Assembly: GCF_001984825.2 (NCBI RefSeq)
Contig: NZ_CP043318.1
Location: forward strand, 496,001 to 560,000
DNA length: 64,000 nucleotides
Source of the DNA: Enterobacter chengduensis
Lineage (GTDB): Bacteria > Pseudomonadota > Gammaproteobacteria > Enterobacterales > Enterobacteriaceae
Direction of reading: 5' to 3'
Both the position numbers and the translations under genes were made by a program. This document shows positions 22,386-35,617 of this stretch, piece by piece. Positions within the stretch are counted from its first letter, which is position 1. Each line of letters opens with the position of its first letter. The notes under the pieces were generated by a model, which did not search any database, was not told the DNA's origin, and saw nothing but the letters and a program-made list of their open reading frames with translations.

Positions 22386-22405
22386 CCCCTCCCAAAAGGG
22401 AGGGG
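22386..22405. terminator. Hairpin between convergent yjeM and mscM
   Basis: A perfect 8-bp stem with an AAAA loop (CCCCTCCC 22386-22393, GGGAGGGG 22398-22405) fills the 37-bp gap between the two stop codons. It has no T run on either side and may act as a roadblock or mRNA end protector. Confidence 0.55.
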
Positions 22406-22412
22406 AGATGCG

Positions 22413-25400
22413 TTACAAACTGCCCGCCGGGCGCGTACGCGCTGCTGACGTCAGCGTTCTTCCCGTTTTACGCCCGTCCAGGCTTTCCAGACGCATCTGG
22501 AACGGTGGGAACGGCATATCAATACCGTGTTCGCGGAAGCCAGCCAGAATCAGCTGGTGGATCTCATGACGCAGCGGCATACGGTGCCCCATTTCGGCGG
22601 CGTAGATACGCAGCTCGAAAATCTGAATCCCCTGCTGTAAATCCACGAGGAAGACTTCCGGCGCCGGGTTGTCAATGACCAGCGAGCAGCGCTCCGCGGC
22701 GGTGTAGAGGATCTGGGTGACCTCTTCGCTGTTGGCGTCCGACGGGGCCGGTACCGTCAGCACCACGCGCGTCACGGAGTCCGACAGCGACCAGTTGATG
22801 AACTGCTCGGTGATGAACGCCTTGTTTGGCACGATGATCTCTTTCCGATCCCAGTCGCTGATCGTCGTCGCACGGGTGTTGATCTTCGTGATGCTGCCGG
22901 TCAAATCGCGGATCGTCACGGTATCGCCAATGCGGATCGGTTTTTCGAACAGAATGATCAGGCCAGAGATGAAGTTGGCGAAGATCTCCTGTAAACCAAA
23001 ACCTAGCCCTACACCCAGGGCGGCCACCAGCCACTGCAGCTTCGACCACTCAATCCCGATCATCGAGAAGCCAACCAGCCCGCCAAACAGCATGATCAGA
23101 TATTTGGTAATGGTGGTAATTGCATAGCCCGTACCTGGGGTTAAATCCAGGTGCTGCAGCAGCGCCAGCTCGAGCAGCGCCGGGAAGTTGCGCACCAGCT
23201 GCGTAGTGATAATCAACACCAGAATGGCAATCAGCACTGCGCCTAAGGTTATCGGCTCCAGGCTCTCGACACCCTGCACCGTGGAGGTCACGTCCCAAAG
23301 AGAGATGTTTTCCAGGAAGCCAAATGCGGAGTGGATCTCCGACCACAGGAAGATCACCGAGAGGAGAGCAATCAGCATCAGGATGGAGCGAACCAGGCGC
23401 AGGGACTGGGTGCTGATGGCATCCAGATCCAGCTCGACCTCATCCGCTTCCGCCGTGCCTTCCGTGCTGTTGACGTGGTTTGGCTCTTCCTCACCCCGCG
23501 CACGCTGGGCGAGGATCTCTGCCCGGCGATGCTTGGCGCGGTCGAAGGCCAGACGGCGGCGCTGGATCAGCATCCAGCGGCGGATCACGTGGTACACCAC
23601 CAGAAGCAGGAACCAGATGGCCACCGAGGTTTCCAGTCGCGCCAGCAGGGCCTGCGAGGTTGCCAGATAGCCCACCGCGGCTGCCAGCATCGCAATCAGA
23701 GGCGCGCTCAGCAGCAGGTTCCAGAGGAGCCGGTTGAACATGTTGTCGCCGCTGCCGGATTTATCCAGATACAGCGGTATCCCCGCGCGTTTCAGGCTGA
23801 GCGTGACGATGGCCAGCGCGCCGCATATCAGCATAAAGCAGAGGCGCCCCAGCGAGCCTGAGAACTCCCGGTCGTTGAGATTATCGAACATGATCAGCGC
23901 CATAATCAGCGGCACAATCAGCCCGATGCTCATCAGGTAGTAACGCATGGCGCGCGCGACGCGGTTACGCGGCCAGCCGAAGTGGGCAATAAACAGGCCA
24001 TTGGGGCGCGCGAAGGTGGCGCAAATCATGACCACCCACAGCAGCGGCACGGTGGCGGTGACGCCATCGCCAATCGCTACCGCAAGCGGGTAGGGCCAGG
24101 CTTCCCGCAGGCCATACCCCAGCGTCATCCACAGCACCGGCAGCGGGGAGGCGACGAGAATCGACCAGAATACCGTGCGCAGCGTCAGCCAGAAGTGATC
24201 CTGGGTGACTTTCCCGACCCTTGAGCTGGACCGCTCCAGGAAACGGGTGAAATGTCTGCGCGAGTAAATGCTAAAGCCCACCAGAATCAATGCCCCCAGC
24301 AGCGGGAAAATGGTCTCCTTGCTGGTGAACATCATCACGCTGGCCTGTCCCAGCTGGCTGACGGTGTCCAGCGAAATCAGACGGCGCAGGTCCTGGACAA
24401 TCTCAATCGGCCACGAGAAGGTCATCGGACGCACGTCGGACGTCCAGAAGAGATATCGGTGCGTGGCCTCGTTCACCTCTTTCAGCGCGTCTTCCAGCTG
24501 GCTGTTGGACACTTTTAGCTTGGTCAGCTCCAGAATCAGCGTATCCCCGCCCTGGAGCAGAGAGTTCAGCAGCTCACGCTGGGTACGCAGCTGGGCTTCC
24601 AGAATCCGGTTCTGATCGCTGGTCAGGGGCTGTCCGTCAGCCTGACGGATCTGGCGGATTTGCGGCTGTTTATTGAGGAGGTCTTCAAAGTGCAGTCGCT
24701 GAACGCGCAGCTGGGCCATCTCGGTATCCAGCTGCTGCGGCTTAGGCATTTCCGGCAGGCGCGAGACCTGGGCGCGTAGCGCTTCGCCCAGGAGGTTCGA
24801 TGACCCGAGCCACTGGGACTGCTCGCGCAGGGTGTTGAGCGCCTGGCGAACCTGCAGTGTTTGATTGGTCGCCTGACGCTGCTGCGAGGCAACCAGATCC
24901 ATGCGCTGCGCCTGCTGGTTCAGCGCGGCAGAAAGCTCGCGGTTGACCCTGAATTGTTCGTTGATACCGGCAGGCAGGTTTTCGCTGTTTTCCGCCAGCA
25001 GTTCTGTACTTTCCAGCGCGCGCTCCGCTTCACGCTGGCGTTGGCTGTTGAGCTGATTGCGCAGGGCCTGAAGATAGGCGTCAAGCTGCTCGCTCTGCTT
25101 CTGAGCAAGTTCAGAGCGCATCCGCGACAGTTCCTGGCGGTTATTGGCGGAAAGCTGCGCCAGCTCCAGCTCATCGACAAGGGCCTTCAGGCGAGCCGAT
25201 TCTGCCTGCAGGCCCAGATTTTGCGCCTGAGCCTGTGGCGTATTGCCGCTTTGCGTACCTACGCGACGCTCCACTTCATTAAGCTGGCGGCGGGCGTCCG
25301 TTTGCTGCTGTGGAAGCTGGCTAAGGGAGTCGGCAATTTCACGCGCTCGCTCCTGCTCCTGCTGGGCTAGGCGGCTTTTTTCCAGAAGCTGGCTGCTGAC

Positions 25401-25736
25401 CTGCAGGATCTCCTGGTTCAGGGCGTCGGAGGTCATGCCTGCGGGCACGTCACGCGGCTCGTCACGCAAATTATTGAGCTGTGAGCGCAGCGTCTGCGAG
25501 AGTTTGGGGAAGTTGTCGATAACCTGCTGATATTGCTGAGCGCGCTCAAGCGAGCCTTTTCGCTCCTCAAGCGCGTTCAGGGCTGCCTGGAGCGACTCGA
25601 CGGTCTCTGGCTGAGCGGGTTTTGCCGCTTTGGCCTGTTCCAGTTCCTGGGTTATCTGTTTGGCGTCGGGGGCTGTCGCTGCGTACGCCCCCATGCTGAG
25701 GCACCAGGCCATCAGTAGAACGATAATCGGGCGCAC
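22413..25736 (-). CDS. mscM: Mechanosensitive channel MscM (YjeP)
   Basis: Large MscS-family channel of the inner membrane that opens at low membrane tension. The 1107-residue protein has a signal peptide (MAWCLSMGAYA), a long periplasmic coiled-coil region rich in Gln, Glu and Arg up to about residue 470, several membrane helices, and the C-terminal MscS core (GVGLGFGLQEIFANFISGLI, then GDTVTIRDLTG). The start is the GTG at 25736 with AAGGA eight bases ahead; this gives exactly the E. coli length, while the ORF continues 36 codons into psd. It follows psd by 19 bp as an operon. Confidence 0.95.
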   Translation of the reverse strand: MRPIIVLLMAWCLSMGAYAATAPDAKQITQELEQAKAAKPAQPETVESLQAALNALEERKGSLERAQQYQQVIDNFPKLSQTLRSQLNNLRDEPRDVPAGMTSDALNQEILQVSSQLLEKSRLAQQEQERAREIADSLSQLPQQQTDARRQLNEVERRVGTQSGNTPQAQAQNLGLQAESARLKALVDELELAQLSANNRQELSRMRSELAQKQSEQLDAYLQALRNQLNSQRQREAERALESTELLAENSENLPAGINEQFRVNRELSAALNQQAQRMDLVASQQRQATNQTLQVRQALNTLREQSQWLGSSNLLGEALRAQVSRLPEMPKPQQLDTEMAQLRVQRLHFEDLLNKQPQIRQIRQADGQPLTSDQNRILEAQLRTQRELLNSLLQGGDTLILELTKLKVSNSQLEDALKEVNEATHRYLFWTSDVRPMTFSWPIEIVQDLRRLISLDTVSQLGQASVMMFTSKETIFPLLGALILVGFSIYSRRHFTRFLERSSSRVGKVTQDHFWLTLRTVFWSILVASPLPVLWMTLGYGLREAWPYPLAVAIGDGVTATVPLLWVVMICATFARPNGLFIAHFGWPRNRVARAMRYYLMSIGLIVPLIMALIMFDNLNDREFSGSLGRLCFMLICGALAIVTLSLKRAGIPLYLDKSGSGDNMFNRLLWNLLLSAPLIAMLAAAVGYLATSQALLARLETSVAIWFLLLVVYHVIRRWMLIQRRRLAFDRAKHRRAEILAQRARGEEEPNHVNSTEGTAEADEVELDLDAISTQSLRLVRSILMLIALLSVIFLWSEIHSAFGFLENISLWDVTSTVQGVESLEPITLGAVLIAILVLIITTQLVRNFPALLELALLQHLDLTPGTGYAITTITKYLIMLFGGLVGFSMIGIEWSKLQWLVAALGVGLGFGLQEIFANFISGLIILFEKPIRIGDTVTIRDLTGSITKINTRATTISDWDRKEIIVPNKAFITEQFINWSLSDSVTRVVLTVPAPSDANSEEVTQILYTAAERCSLVIDNPAPEVFLVDLQQGIQIFELRIYAAEMGHRMPLRHEIHQLILAGFREHGIDMPFPPFQMRLESLDGRKTGRTLTSAARTRPAGSL

Positions 25737-25755
25737 GTCAGCGTTCCTTCTGTAG

Positions 25756-26724
25756 TTAGCCTTCGTCTTTTTTGTCGTCAACCAGCGGGCTGGCGTCGTG
25801 CTCGGCGTGGATCTCTTCCTGTGAAAGCGGCGCGGGTTCTGCATCCGGCGTCACGAAGGTTTCGGTCGAGACCGCCAGCGGCTGGCCCAGTTTGGTGACC
25901 GACAGGCTTTCGAGCTGTTCAGCCAGCTTCACCTTGCCCGGCGCAAACAGGTTGATCACGGTGGAGCCCAGCTTGAAGCGACCCATCTCCTGACCTTTCA
26001 GCAGGGCGACAGAGCCTTCCGCTTCACCGGCAGGCCAGGTCCAGCGCTTGATCACGCCTTCGCGCGGTGGGGTAATGGTGCCTGCCCAGACGGTTTCGAT
26101 GCTGCCTACGATGGTTGCACCGACCAGAATCTGCGCCATTGGGCCAAATTCAGTATCGAACAGGCAGATGACGCGCTCGTTACGGGCAAACAGGTTCGGC
26201 ACGTTCTGCGCGGTGAGGTGGTTCACGGAGAACAGGTCGCCCGGCACGTAGATCATTTCACGCAGGATACCGTTACACGGCATGTGCACGCGGTGATAGT
26301 CGCGCGGTGACAGATAGGTGGTGGCAAACGTACCGTTGCGGAACAGGTCCGCCATCAGGTAATTGCCCGCCAGCAGCGCTTCCAGGCTGTAGTTATGGCC
26401 CTTCGCCTGCAGAATTTTGTCGTCTTCGATGTTACCCAACTGGCTGATCACGCCGTCTGCCGGCATCACCAGGACGCCAGGGTCGGTGTTCAGCGGACGC
26501 ACGTCGTCACGCAGCGGGCGCACGAAGAACTCGTTGAAGGTGCGGTAGCTGGCGGTATCCGGCTTCTGCGCCTCTTTCATGTCGACCTTGTAATATTTTA
26601 CGAAAAGGTCGATGACCAGTTTGGTCAGCCAGCCCGCGCGTTTGCTTGCGCCCCAGCCCGCCAGGCGAGTGAGCCACAGTTTTGGCAGAATGTATTGAAG
26701 CGAAAGTTTAAATGCGTTTAACAA
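25756..26724 (-). CDS. psd: Phosphatidylserine decarboxylase proenzyme
   Basis: Inner-membrane enzyme that makes phosphatidylethanolamine from phosphatidylserine. The 322-residue proenzyme cleaves itself in the LGST motif ([11 protein letters not shown]), turning the serine into the pyruvoyl group of the small alpha chain. The conserved [13 protein letters not shown] and ADGVISQLG segments are present. The C-terminal tail after cleavage is long and acidic, as in E. coli. It leads the psd-mscM operon and lies 97 bp after rsgA on the same strand. Confidence 0.97.
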   Translation of the reverse strand: MLNAFKLSLQYILPKLWLTRLAGWGASKRAGWLTKLVIDLFVKYYKVDMKEAQKPDTASYRTFNEFFVRPLRDDVRPLNTDPGVLVMPADGVISQLGNIEDDKILQAKGHNYSLEALLAGNYLMADLFRNGTFATTYLSPRDYHRVHMPCNGILREMIYVPGDLFSVNHLTAQNVPNLFARNERVICLFDTEFGPMAQILVGATIVGSIETVWAGTITPPREGVIKRWTWPAGEAEGSVALLKGQEMGRFKLGSTVINLFAPGKVKLAEQLESLSVTKLGQPLAVSTETFVTPDAEPAPLSQEEIHAEHDASPLVDDKKDEG

Positions 26725-26821
26725 GGTAGCCTCCAGGCCATTGTTTTGTCGTTCCTGATCCGGCGTTAAGCCGCCGGAACCTGAAAAAAGGGGACGATTT
26801 TAGCGATGCTTAGCTTAGTTG

Positions 26822-27874
26822 TCAGTTATCAGAATCAGAAAAGTTTTTACGCGTTTTTACGTCTTCCATGCTCTCAAGAATGCGGTGATAGTTTTCAAAG
26901 CGAGTCTCCGCAATTTCACCGTTCTCAACCGCTTCGCGGATAGCGCAGCCAGGGTCGTTATCGTGTTTACAGTCGCGGTATTTGCAAGCGCCTAAATATT
27001 CATGGAATTCGACAAATCCGTTAAAGATTTGTTCCGGCTCAAGGTGCCACAAACCGAACTCACGCACGCCCGGGGAGTCGATCACGTCGCCACCGTGCGG
27101 GAAGTGATACAGACGCGAGGCGGTGGTGGTGTGCTGGCCAAGACCCGAGACGTTGGACACATCGTTAGTCAGGATCTCCTGCTGGAGGCCAAGCAGGTTG
27201 TTGAGCAGGCTTGATTTGCCCACGCCGGACTGGCCCGCAAAAATGCTGATGCGGTCGGTAAGCGCCTCTTCAAGCGGTTTCAGGCCATCCCTGGTGTGGC
27301 TGGAGACCATCAGCACGCGATACCCAATCTTGCGGTAGATATCCATCTGCTCGTTCACGAAGGCCATGCCGTCGTCATCCAGCAGATCGATTTTGTTCAA
27401 TACGATGATCGGTTCAACCTGCAGCGTTTCGCAGGCGACAAGGTAACGATCGATGATGTTGAGCGAAAGCTCAGGTAAAATCGCCGAAACGATGACGATC
27501 TGATTAATGTTGGCGGCAATCGGCTTCACGCCATCGTAGAAATCCGGGCGGGTGAGCACCGACGTGCGTTCATGCACGGCCTCAACGATCCCCTTAACCG
27601 TGACCCCTTCAGCGGCCTCTTTGCCTGGTCGCCAGACCACGCGATCGCCGGTCACCAGTGAACGGATGGTGCGACGGATATTGCAACGGTGAATATTCCC
27701 GTCGGCGGATTCGACATCGGCATGCATACCGAAACGGCTTATGACGACGCCTTCTGTCGCTTCACCAAACAGGTTGTCGTCATAATCCGGCTTCTCCGAA
27801 GTGGTTTTAAGACGGCGCTGGTGGTTGGCGTTTACGCGGCGCTGCTGCCCTTTGGAGAGTTTATTTTTACTCAA
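26822..27874 (-). CDS. rsgA: Ribosome small-subunit GTPase RsgA
   Basis: Circularly permuted GTPase that checks and releases the 30S subunit late in assembly. The 350-residue protein has an N-terminal OB fold, the motifs in permuted order (NKIDLL first, then the P-loop [12 protein letters not shown], then [10 protein letters not shown]), and a C-terminal zinc site ([14 protein letters not shown]). The start is the TTG at 27874 with AGGAG five bases before; it restores the family start [13 protein letters not shown]. It is divergent from orn. Confidence 0.95.
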   Translation of the reverse strand: MSKNKLSKGQQRRVNANHQRRLKTTSEKPDYDDNLFGEATEGVVISRFGMHADVESADGNIHRCNIRRTIRSLVTGDRVVWRPGKEAAEGVTVKGIVEAVHERTSVLTRPDFYDGVKPIAANINQIVIVSAILPELSLNIIDRYLVACETLQVEPIIVLNKIDLLDDDGMAFVNEQMDIYRKIGYRVLMVSSHTRDGLKPLEEALTDRISIFAGQSGVGKSSLLNNLLGLQQEILTNDVSNVSGLGQHTTTASRLYHFPHGGDVIDSPGVREFGLWHLEPEQIFNGFVEFHEYLGACKYRDCKHDNDPGCAIREAVENGEIAETRFENYHRILESMEDVKTRKNFSDSDN

Positions 27875-27981
27875 TCGCGCTGGCTCCTGGTCGCCCGTAA
27901 GGGGCAAAACCTCTATGATACACTCTAATTAATACTAGTTAACCTGCTACTGCCGGTTATGCGAGAAGGGTGGAAAATAAC

Positions 27982-28527
27982 ATGAGCGCGGATGAAAACA
28001 ACCTGATTTGGATCGATCTCGAAATGACCGGGCTGGATCCCGAGCGCGATCGCATCATTGAAATTGCAACGCTGGTGACGGACGCCAACCTGAATATCCT
28101 GGCTGAAGGGCCAACGATTGCGGTGCATCAGTCCGACGATCAGCTGGCGTTGATGGATGAGTGGAACGTGCGCACCCACACCGGCAGTGGCCTGGTGGAG
28201 CGTGTGAAGGCGAGTACGTTCGGCGATCGCGAGGCGGAGCTGGCGACGCTTGAGTTCCTGAAGCAGTGGGTTCCGGCAGGTAAATCGCCTATCTGTGGGA
28301 ATAGCATCGGCCAGGATCGCCGCTTCCTGTTTAAGTACATGCCGGAGCTGGAGTCTTATTTCCACTACCGTTATCTGGATGTCAGCACCCTGAAAGAGCT
28401 GGCGCGTCGCTGGAAGCCTGAAATCCTCGACGGCTTTAAAAAGCAGGGAACCCATCAGGCGATGGACGACATTCGGGAGTCCGTGGCGGAGCTTGCGTAC
28501 TACCGCGAAAACTTTATTAAGCTGTGA
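27982..28527 (+). CDS. orn: Oligoribonuclease
   Basis: Essential 3'-to-5' exonuclease of the DEDDh family that clears 2-5 nucleotide RNAs and linear di-GMP. The 181 residues show the acidic motif [10 protein letters not shown] at the N terminus, [12 protein letters not shown] in the middle and HQAMDDI with the catalytic His and Asp near the end. The ATG at 27982 is used rather than the GTG four codons upstream, since the GGTGGA ribosome site lies seven bases ahead of it. It is divergent from rsgA. Confidence 0.97.
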   Translation: MSADENNLIWIDLEMTGLDPERDRIIEIATLVTDANLNILAEGPTIAVHQSDDQLALMDEWNVRTHTGSGLVERVKASTFGDREAELATLEFLKQWVPAGKSPICGNSIGQDRRFLFKYMPELESYFHYRYLDVSTLKELARRWKPEILDGFKKQGTHQAMDDIRESVAELAYYRENFIKL

Positions 28528-28536
28528 TTTTGAGAT

Positions 28537-28563
28537 CCGGCGCCTTGCGTGGCCGGGTTTTTG
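28537..28563 (+). terminator. Terminator of orn
   Basis: A 5-bp GC stem (CCGGC 28537-28541, GCCGG 28552-28556, loop of ten) is followed by GTTTTTG. It is modest in strength but well placed, ten bases after the orn stop. Confidence 0.65.
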
Positions 28564-28635
28564 TCGTTAAATTGTTCAGCTTGCCGATTTAATAAGCATT
28601 TGAACTGAATTTCGAAAAAATCGCTTTAAGGGGGG

Positions 28636-28663
28636 TTGCAGCTAAAAGGATTTCTCGTATAAT
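28636..28663 (+). promoter_or_regulatory. Promoter of the tRNA-Gly cluster
   Basis: TTGCAG (28636-28641) and TATAAT (28658-28663) with a 16-base spacer, followed by the GC-rich stretch GCGCCTCCCG. Such a discriminator is typical of stable-RNA promoters under stringent (ppGpp) control. Confidence 0.88.
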
Positions 28664-28723
28664 GCGCCTCCCGTAACGACAGAGAATTACGCGTTACGAC
28701 AGCAACAAAAGCAGTACAGATTT

Positions 28724-28799
<76 letters not shown>

Positions 28800-28835
28800 A
28801 AATTTGAAAGTGCTTTCACAGCACAGACTGCCCAA

Positions 28836-28911
<76 letters not shown>

Positions 28912-28947
28912 AAATTTGAAAGTGCTTTCACAGCACGGACCACCCAA

Positions 28948-29023
<76 letters not shown>

Positions 29024-29293
29024 AATTCTTCATCATCTCTTAAATATCCACAGCGAAGTGTTTCGTTGGGGACGTTTTCTATTGTCTTTGAAATACTCTT
29101 GTAAACAGAGTTATCCACAGAAACTGCGCTTAACCGGAATAGGGTTAAAACTTAGCAGGGTGAATAATATCTTTATAAGTTTCTGTACTTAATGAATAAA
29201 ATTTGATTTCAAAATGTTATTGAGATCACTTGACCTCATCCCCAGCCCAGATGGCTCTTGAGTTTGTAATTTTATTCACAGGCTGTGAATAGT

Positions 29294-30431
29294 TCAGGCA
29301 TCCCGCGTAAGTCCTTTTTCGATTACCCTTACCAGACGCTGTTTCTTCGGTAGCTGAACCTCGACTACACAGGCATTGCGCTTCTCAATTTGCTGCGCAA
29401 TCGCCCATTCTATGTGTTCGTCAAGAAGTGGGTGCTCACCTCTACGGCTTTCAAGTGCCCGCAGATTCGCTTCATCCCAGGGAGCATTACCCAGGGCGAC
29501 GGCAACATTACGCAGCCAGCGCAGATGGCCGATACGGCGAATGGCCGAACCTTCCGTCACTTTCAGGAACCAGGCTTCGGTCCAGGCGAACAGCTCAACG
29601 AGCTGCGGCGCGTGCAGCGCCTTACGCGGGCTGAAATCCTCTTCGTCCGTCAGCTGGGAATAGCGGTTCCACGGGCAGATCAGCTGGCAGTCGTCGCAGC
29701 CGTAGATGCGGTTGCCGATAAGCGGCCGAAATTCTTCTGGAATGGCCCCTTCCAGTTCGATAGTGAGGTAGGAGATGCAGCGGCGCGCATCAACGGTGTA
29801 GGGCTCGACGATGGCACCCGTCGGGCAAATGGTCATGCAGGCCACGCAGCGGCCGCAGCCTTCTTCTACCGGACCGTCTATCGGCAGCGGCAAATCAATC
29901 AGCAGTTCACCCAGGAAGAAGAACGATCCGGCGTCGCGGCTAAGGATAAGTGAGTGCTTACCTGTCCAGCCAAGCCCGGCTTTTTCGGCGATCGGGCGCT
30001 CAAGAATAGGCGCGGAATCGACAAAGGGTCTAAAATTCAGCGAAACACAGTGCTGCTGAATGGTTTCCCCGAGCTTTTTTAAACGGTTGCGCAGAAGCTT
30101 ATGGTAATCACGTCCCAGGGCGTAGCGGCTGACGTAACCCAAAGAGGGGTCTTTTAGCGTGCGCGCAAAGGCCGCGTTGGCGGGCAGGTAGTTCATGCGC
30201 ACGCTGATGACGCGTAACGTGCCCGGCAGGAGCTCGTGTGGACGGGCGCGCATCATGCCATGACGCGCCATCCACTCCATTTCGCCGTGGTATTGTTTAT
30301 CCAGCCAGGCCTGCAGTTTTGGCTCGCTGGCCGAGAGGTCGGTATCGGTAATGCCCACCTTCTGGAAGCCAAGTTCAGCACCCCACTGTTTTATTTTTTG
30401 CGCTAATTCATTGAGATCGAGGGGCTGTGAC

Positions 30432-30433
<2 letters not shown>
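29294..30433 (-). CDS. queG: Epoxyqueuosine reductase QueG
   Basis: Cobalamin- and iron-sulfur-dependent enzyme that performs the last step of queuosine formation in tRNA. The 379 residues include the cobalamin-binding reductase domain (SRYALGRDYHKLLRNRL) and two 4Fe-4S motifs (CGRCVACMTICP and CDDCQLICPWN), followed by a HEAT-like C-terminal region. The start ATG at 30433 shares the tetranucleotide CATG with the start of divergent nnr, so the two genes overlap by two bases at their starts and each promoter must lie inside the other gene. Confidence 0.95.
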
Positions 30434-32409
<1,976 letters not shown>

Positions 32410-32425
32410 GCGTAGGGATGACGGG

Positions 32426-33763
32426 ATGATAAATCGCGTTAAAGGCTGGTTGTTGGCTGCCACCGTGCTGCTGTGCGCGCAGGCCGGGGCGGCAAACCTC
32501 TCGGATATTCAGGTATCAAACGGCGAAAGCCAGGCCCGGATCACGTTCAGCTTTATGGGCGATCCTGAGTATGCATTTTCACAGCCAGACAGCCACAGCG
32601 TGGCGCTGGATATCAAACAGACGGGCGTGATCCAGGGGCTACCGCTGCAGTTCAGCGGTAACAACCTGGTGAAAAGCATCCGTTCGGGAACGCCCCAGGA
32701 CAGTCAGTCGTTACGCCTGGTGGTCGATCTGACCGAAAAGGGTAAAACGAAGGCGGTGAAGCAGCAAAACGGCGCGAACTATACGGTCGTTTTTACCATC
32801 AATGCAGACGTGCCGCCGCCTCCACCGCCGCCGGTCGTCGCGAAGCGCGTGGAAGAGCCGGTGTATACGCCGCGTCCTGCGGAACCCGCGCGTAATCCGT
32901 TTAAATCGCAGAACGATCGCATTACTGCGGCAACCAGCAGCAATACGGTGACGCGTCCGGCGGCCAGCGCGCGACGCGCGACGGTCAGCGGTGACAAAGT
33001 GATCATCGCCATTGACGCGGGCCACGGCGGGGAAGATCCGGGGGCGATTGGCCCTGGCGGCACGCGCGAGAAAAACGTGACTATCGCTATCGCGCGTAAA
33101 CTGCGTTCGCTGCTCAACGACGACCCTATGTTTAAAGGCGTGTTGACCCGCGACGGGGACTACTTTATCTCCGTCATGGGGCGCTCGGACGTGGCGCGCA
33201 AGCAAAACGCCAACTTCCTGGTCTCCATTCATGCGGACGCTGCGCCGAATCGTAGCGCGACCGGCGCCTCGGTTTGGGTGCTGTCGAACCGTCGCGCCAA
33301 CAGCGAAATGGCCAACTGGCTGGAAGAGCATGAGAAGCAGTCCGAGCTGTTAGGCGGCGCGGGCGACGTGCTGGCGAACAGCCAGTCCGATCCGTACCTC
33401 AGCCAGGCGGTGCTGGATTTACAGTTCGGTCATTCTCAGCGCGTCGGGTATGATGTCGCCACTAACGTATTGAGCCAGCTGCAAAGCATTGGCGTGCTGC
33501 ACAAACGTCGCCCTGAGCATGCCAGCCTCGGCGTTCTGCGCTCGCCAGATATCCCGTCCATCCTTGTAGAGACGGGCTTTATCAGTAACAACGGTGAAGA
33601 GCGTCTGCTGGGAAGCGACAGCTACCAGCATCAAATTGCCGAAGCGATTTATAACGGTCTGCGTAAATACTTTGAGGCGCATCCGCTGCAGTCCGCACCG
33701 CAGAGCGGCGCTGCCCAGACGGCCAGCGCAGCGCTGCCGGGTGAGATGACCGCGACCAACTAA
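32426..33763 (+). CDS. amiB: N-acetylmuramoyl-L-alanine amidase AmiB
   Basis: Periplasmic zinc amidase that splits septal peptidoglycan during cell separation, activated by EnvC. The 445 residues consist of a signal peptide (cut near AGAA), an AMIN domain that binds the septum, a Pro-rich linker and the amidase_3 domain with [26 protein letters not shown] and ETGFISN. It lacks the LysM repeats that E. coli AmiB also lacks. The ATG at 32426 is the family start; an upstream ORF part overlaps tsaE. Confidence 0.97.
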   Translation: MINRVKGWLLAATVLLCAQAGAANLSDIQVSNGESQARITFSFMGDPEYAFSQPDSHSVALDIKQTGVIQGLPLQFSGNNLVKSIRSGTPQDSQSLRLVVDLTEKGKTKAVKQQNGANYTVVFTINADVPPPPPPPVVAKRVEEPVYTPRPAEPARNPFKSQNDRITAATSSNTVTRPAASARRATVSGDKVIIAIDAGHGGEDPGAIGPGGTREKNVTIAIARKLRSLLNDDPMFKGVLTRDGDYFISVMGRSDVARKQNANFLVSIHADAAPNRSATGASVWVLSNRRANSEMANWLEEHEKQSELLGGAGDVLANSQSDPYLSQAVLDLQFGHSQRVGYDVATNVLSQLQSIGVLHKRRPEHASLGVLRSPDIPSILVETGFISNNGEERLLGSDSYQHQIAEAIYNGLRKYFEAHPLQSAPQSGAAQTASAALPGEMTATN

Positions 33764-33772
33764 GGAGAATTC

Positions 33773-35617
33773 ATGCCGATTCAGGTTCTACCGCCGCAGC
33801 TCGCGAACCAAATCGCCGCCGGTGAGGTGGTTGAACGCCCTGCGTCGGTGGTGAAGGAGCTGGTGGAAAACAGCCTCGATGCGGGCGCAACCCGCATTGA
33901 TATTGATATCGAACGCGGTGGCGCGAAGCTTATCCGCATTCGCGACAACGGCTGTGGCATTAAAAAAGAGGAGCTGGCGCTGGCGCTGGCGCGTCACGCC
34001 ACCAGTAAAATTGCTTCTCTGGATGACCTGGAAGCGATTATTAGCCTCGGCTTTCGCGGTGAGGCGCTGGCCAGCATCAGCTCGGTTTCGCGCCTGACGC
34101 TGACCTCCCGTACCGCTGAACAGCAGGAGGCCTGGCAGGCCTACGCCGAAGGGCGCGATATGGACGTGACGGTCAAGCCCGCGGCGCATCCTGTCGGCAC
34201 TACGCTTGAAGTGTTAGATCTCTTCTACAACACCCCCGCCCGACGCAAGTTTATGCGTACCGAGAAGACCGAGTTCAGCCATATCGACGAGATCGTTCGG
34301 CGTATCGCGCTGGCGCGTTTTGACGTCACCATTAACCTCAGCCACAACGGCAAGGTGATGCGCCAGTATCGCGCGGTGGCGGAAGGCGGGCAGAAAGAGC
34401 GTCGTCTGGGGGCGATCTGCGGCACGCCGTTTCTGGAACAGGCGCTGGCCATCGAGTGGCAGCACGGCGATCTGGCTTTACGCGGCTGGGTTGCCGATCC
34501 AAACGCGAGCAGCGCTGCGTTCTCTGAAATTCAGTATTGCTACGTCAACGGCCGCATGATGCGCGACCGCCTCATCAATCACGCGATTCGCCAGGCCTGC
34601 GAAGACAAGCTCGGGGCCGATCAGCAGCCTGCTTTCGTCCTTTATCTGGATATCGACCCCCATCAGGTGGATGTGAACGTTCATCCTGCCAAGCATGAGG
34701 TACGGTTCCACCAGTCGCGTCTCGTTCACGACTTCATATATCAGGGCGTGGCCGCCGTGTTGCAGCAGCAGGCAGAGCCCGCGCTGCCGCTGGAGAACGA
34801 CGCGCCTGCACCACGTCCGCTGCCCGAAAACCGCGTGGCAGCGGGCCGCAACCATTTTGCGGAGCCTGCCGTCGCGCGTGAGCCTGAAGCCCCGCGCTTC
34901 TCATCCGCAGGGAGCGCGCCGCGTCCAACGGGCGCGAACTACCCGAATGCCCAGCCTGGCTATCAAAAGCAGCAGGGGGCGTTGTACCGCAAGCTGCTGG
35001 AAACGCCAGCCGTGGAGCGTAAAGAGCCTCTTCCGGCCCCTCAGCCTTCACTGGACGGCCATAGCCAGAGTTTTGGCCGGGTGCTGACGATCGTTGCGCC
35101 GGATATGGCGCTGCTTGAACGTAACGGCAAAGTGATGCTTCTGGCCCTGCCGGTCGCCGAACGCTGGCTTAAACAGGTGCAGCTCACGCCGGGGGAAAAC
35201 GCAGCCTGCGCGCAGCCGCTGTTGATTCCGGTACGACTGAAAATATCCCCTGACGAAACGAGGGTATTGCAGCGCGTCGGGTCGCAGCTTGCGCAGATGG
35301 GTATTGAAACTGTGCTCGAACCACAACATGTGACAATTCGTGCAGTGCCTTTACCCTTACGCCAACAAAATTTACAAAACTTGATTCCTGAACTGATAGG
35401 CTACCTGGCGCAGCAAACATCGTTTGATGCCGCCAACACCGCGCAGTGGATCGCCCGCCATCTGGCAAGCGAACACGCGCCGTGGAGTATGGCGCAGGCC
35501 ATCAGCGTGCTGGCGGAGGTGGAACGTCTCTGCCCGCATCTGGTAAAAACGCCGCCGGGTGGTTTATTACAACCTGTTGATTTACAAACGGCGATGAACG
35601 CCCTGAAACATGATTGA
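33773..35617 (+). CDS. mutL: DNA mismatch repair protein MutL
   Basis: ATPase that links MutS recognition to the MutH nick and UvrD. The 614 residues show the GHKL ATPase motifs ([26 protein letters not shown]) in the first 100 residues, the S5-like domain, a variable Pro-rich linker at about 345-440 and the C-terminal dimerisation domain. As in other MutH-containing bacteria there is no endonuclease motif DQHAxxER. AAGGAG precedes the start and the end overlaps miaA by eight bases. Confidence 0.98.
   Translation: MPIQVLPPQLANQIAAGEVVERPASVVKELVENSLDAGATRIDIDIERGGAKLIRIRDNGCGIKKEELALALARHATSKIASLDDLEAIISLGFRGEALASISSVSRLTLTSRTAEQQEAWQAYAEGRDMDVTVKPAAHPVGTTLEVLDLFYNTPARRKFMRTEKTEFSHIDEIVRRIALARFDVTINLSHNGKVMRQYRAVAEGGQKERRLGAICGTPFLEQALAIEWQHGDLALRGWVADPNASSAAFSEIQYCYVNGRMMRDRLINHAIRQACEDKLGADQQPAFVLYLDIDPHQVDVNVHPAKHEVRFHQSRLVHDFIYQGVAAVLQQQAEPALPLENDAPAPRPLPENRVAAGRNHFAEPAVAREPEAPRFSSAGSAPRPTGANYPNAQPGYQKQQGALYRKLLETPAVERKEPLPAPQPSLDGHSQSFGRVLTIVAPDMALLERNGKVMLLALPVAERWLKQVQLTPGENAACAQPLLIPVRLKISPDETRVLQRVGSQLAQMGIETVLEPQHVTIRAVPLPLRQQNLQNLIPELIGYLAQQTSFDAANTAQWIARHLASEHAPWSMAQAISVLAEVERLCPHLVKTPPGGLLQPVDLQTAMNALKHD

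Noticed and set aside
29024..29293. Possible small RNA between the tRNA cluster and queG
   Set aside because: The stretch is AT-rich with a palindrome near its end, but I found no promoter-terminator pair.
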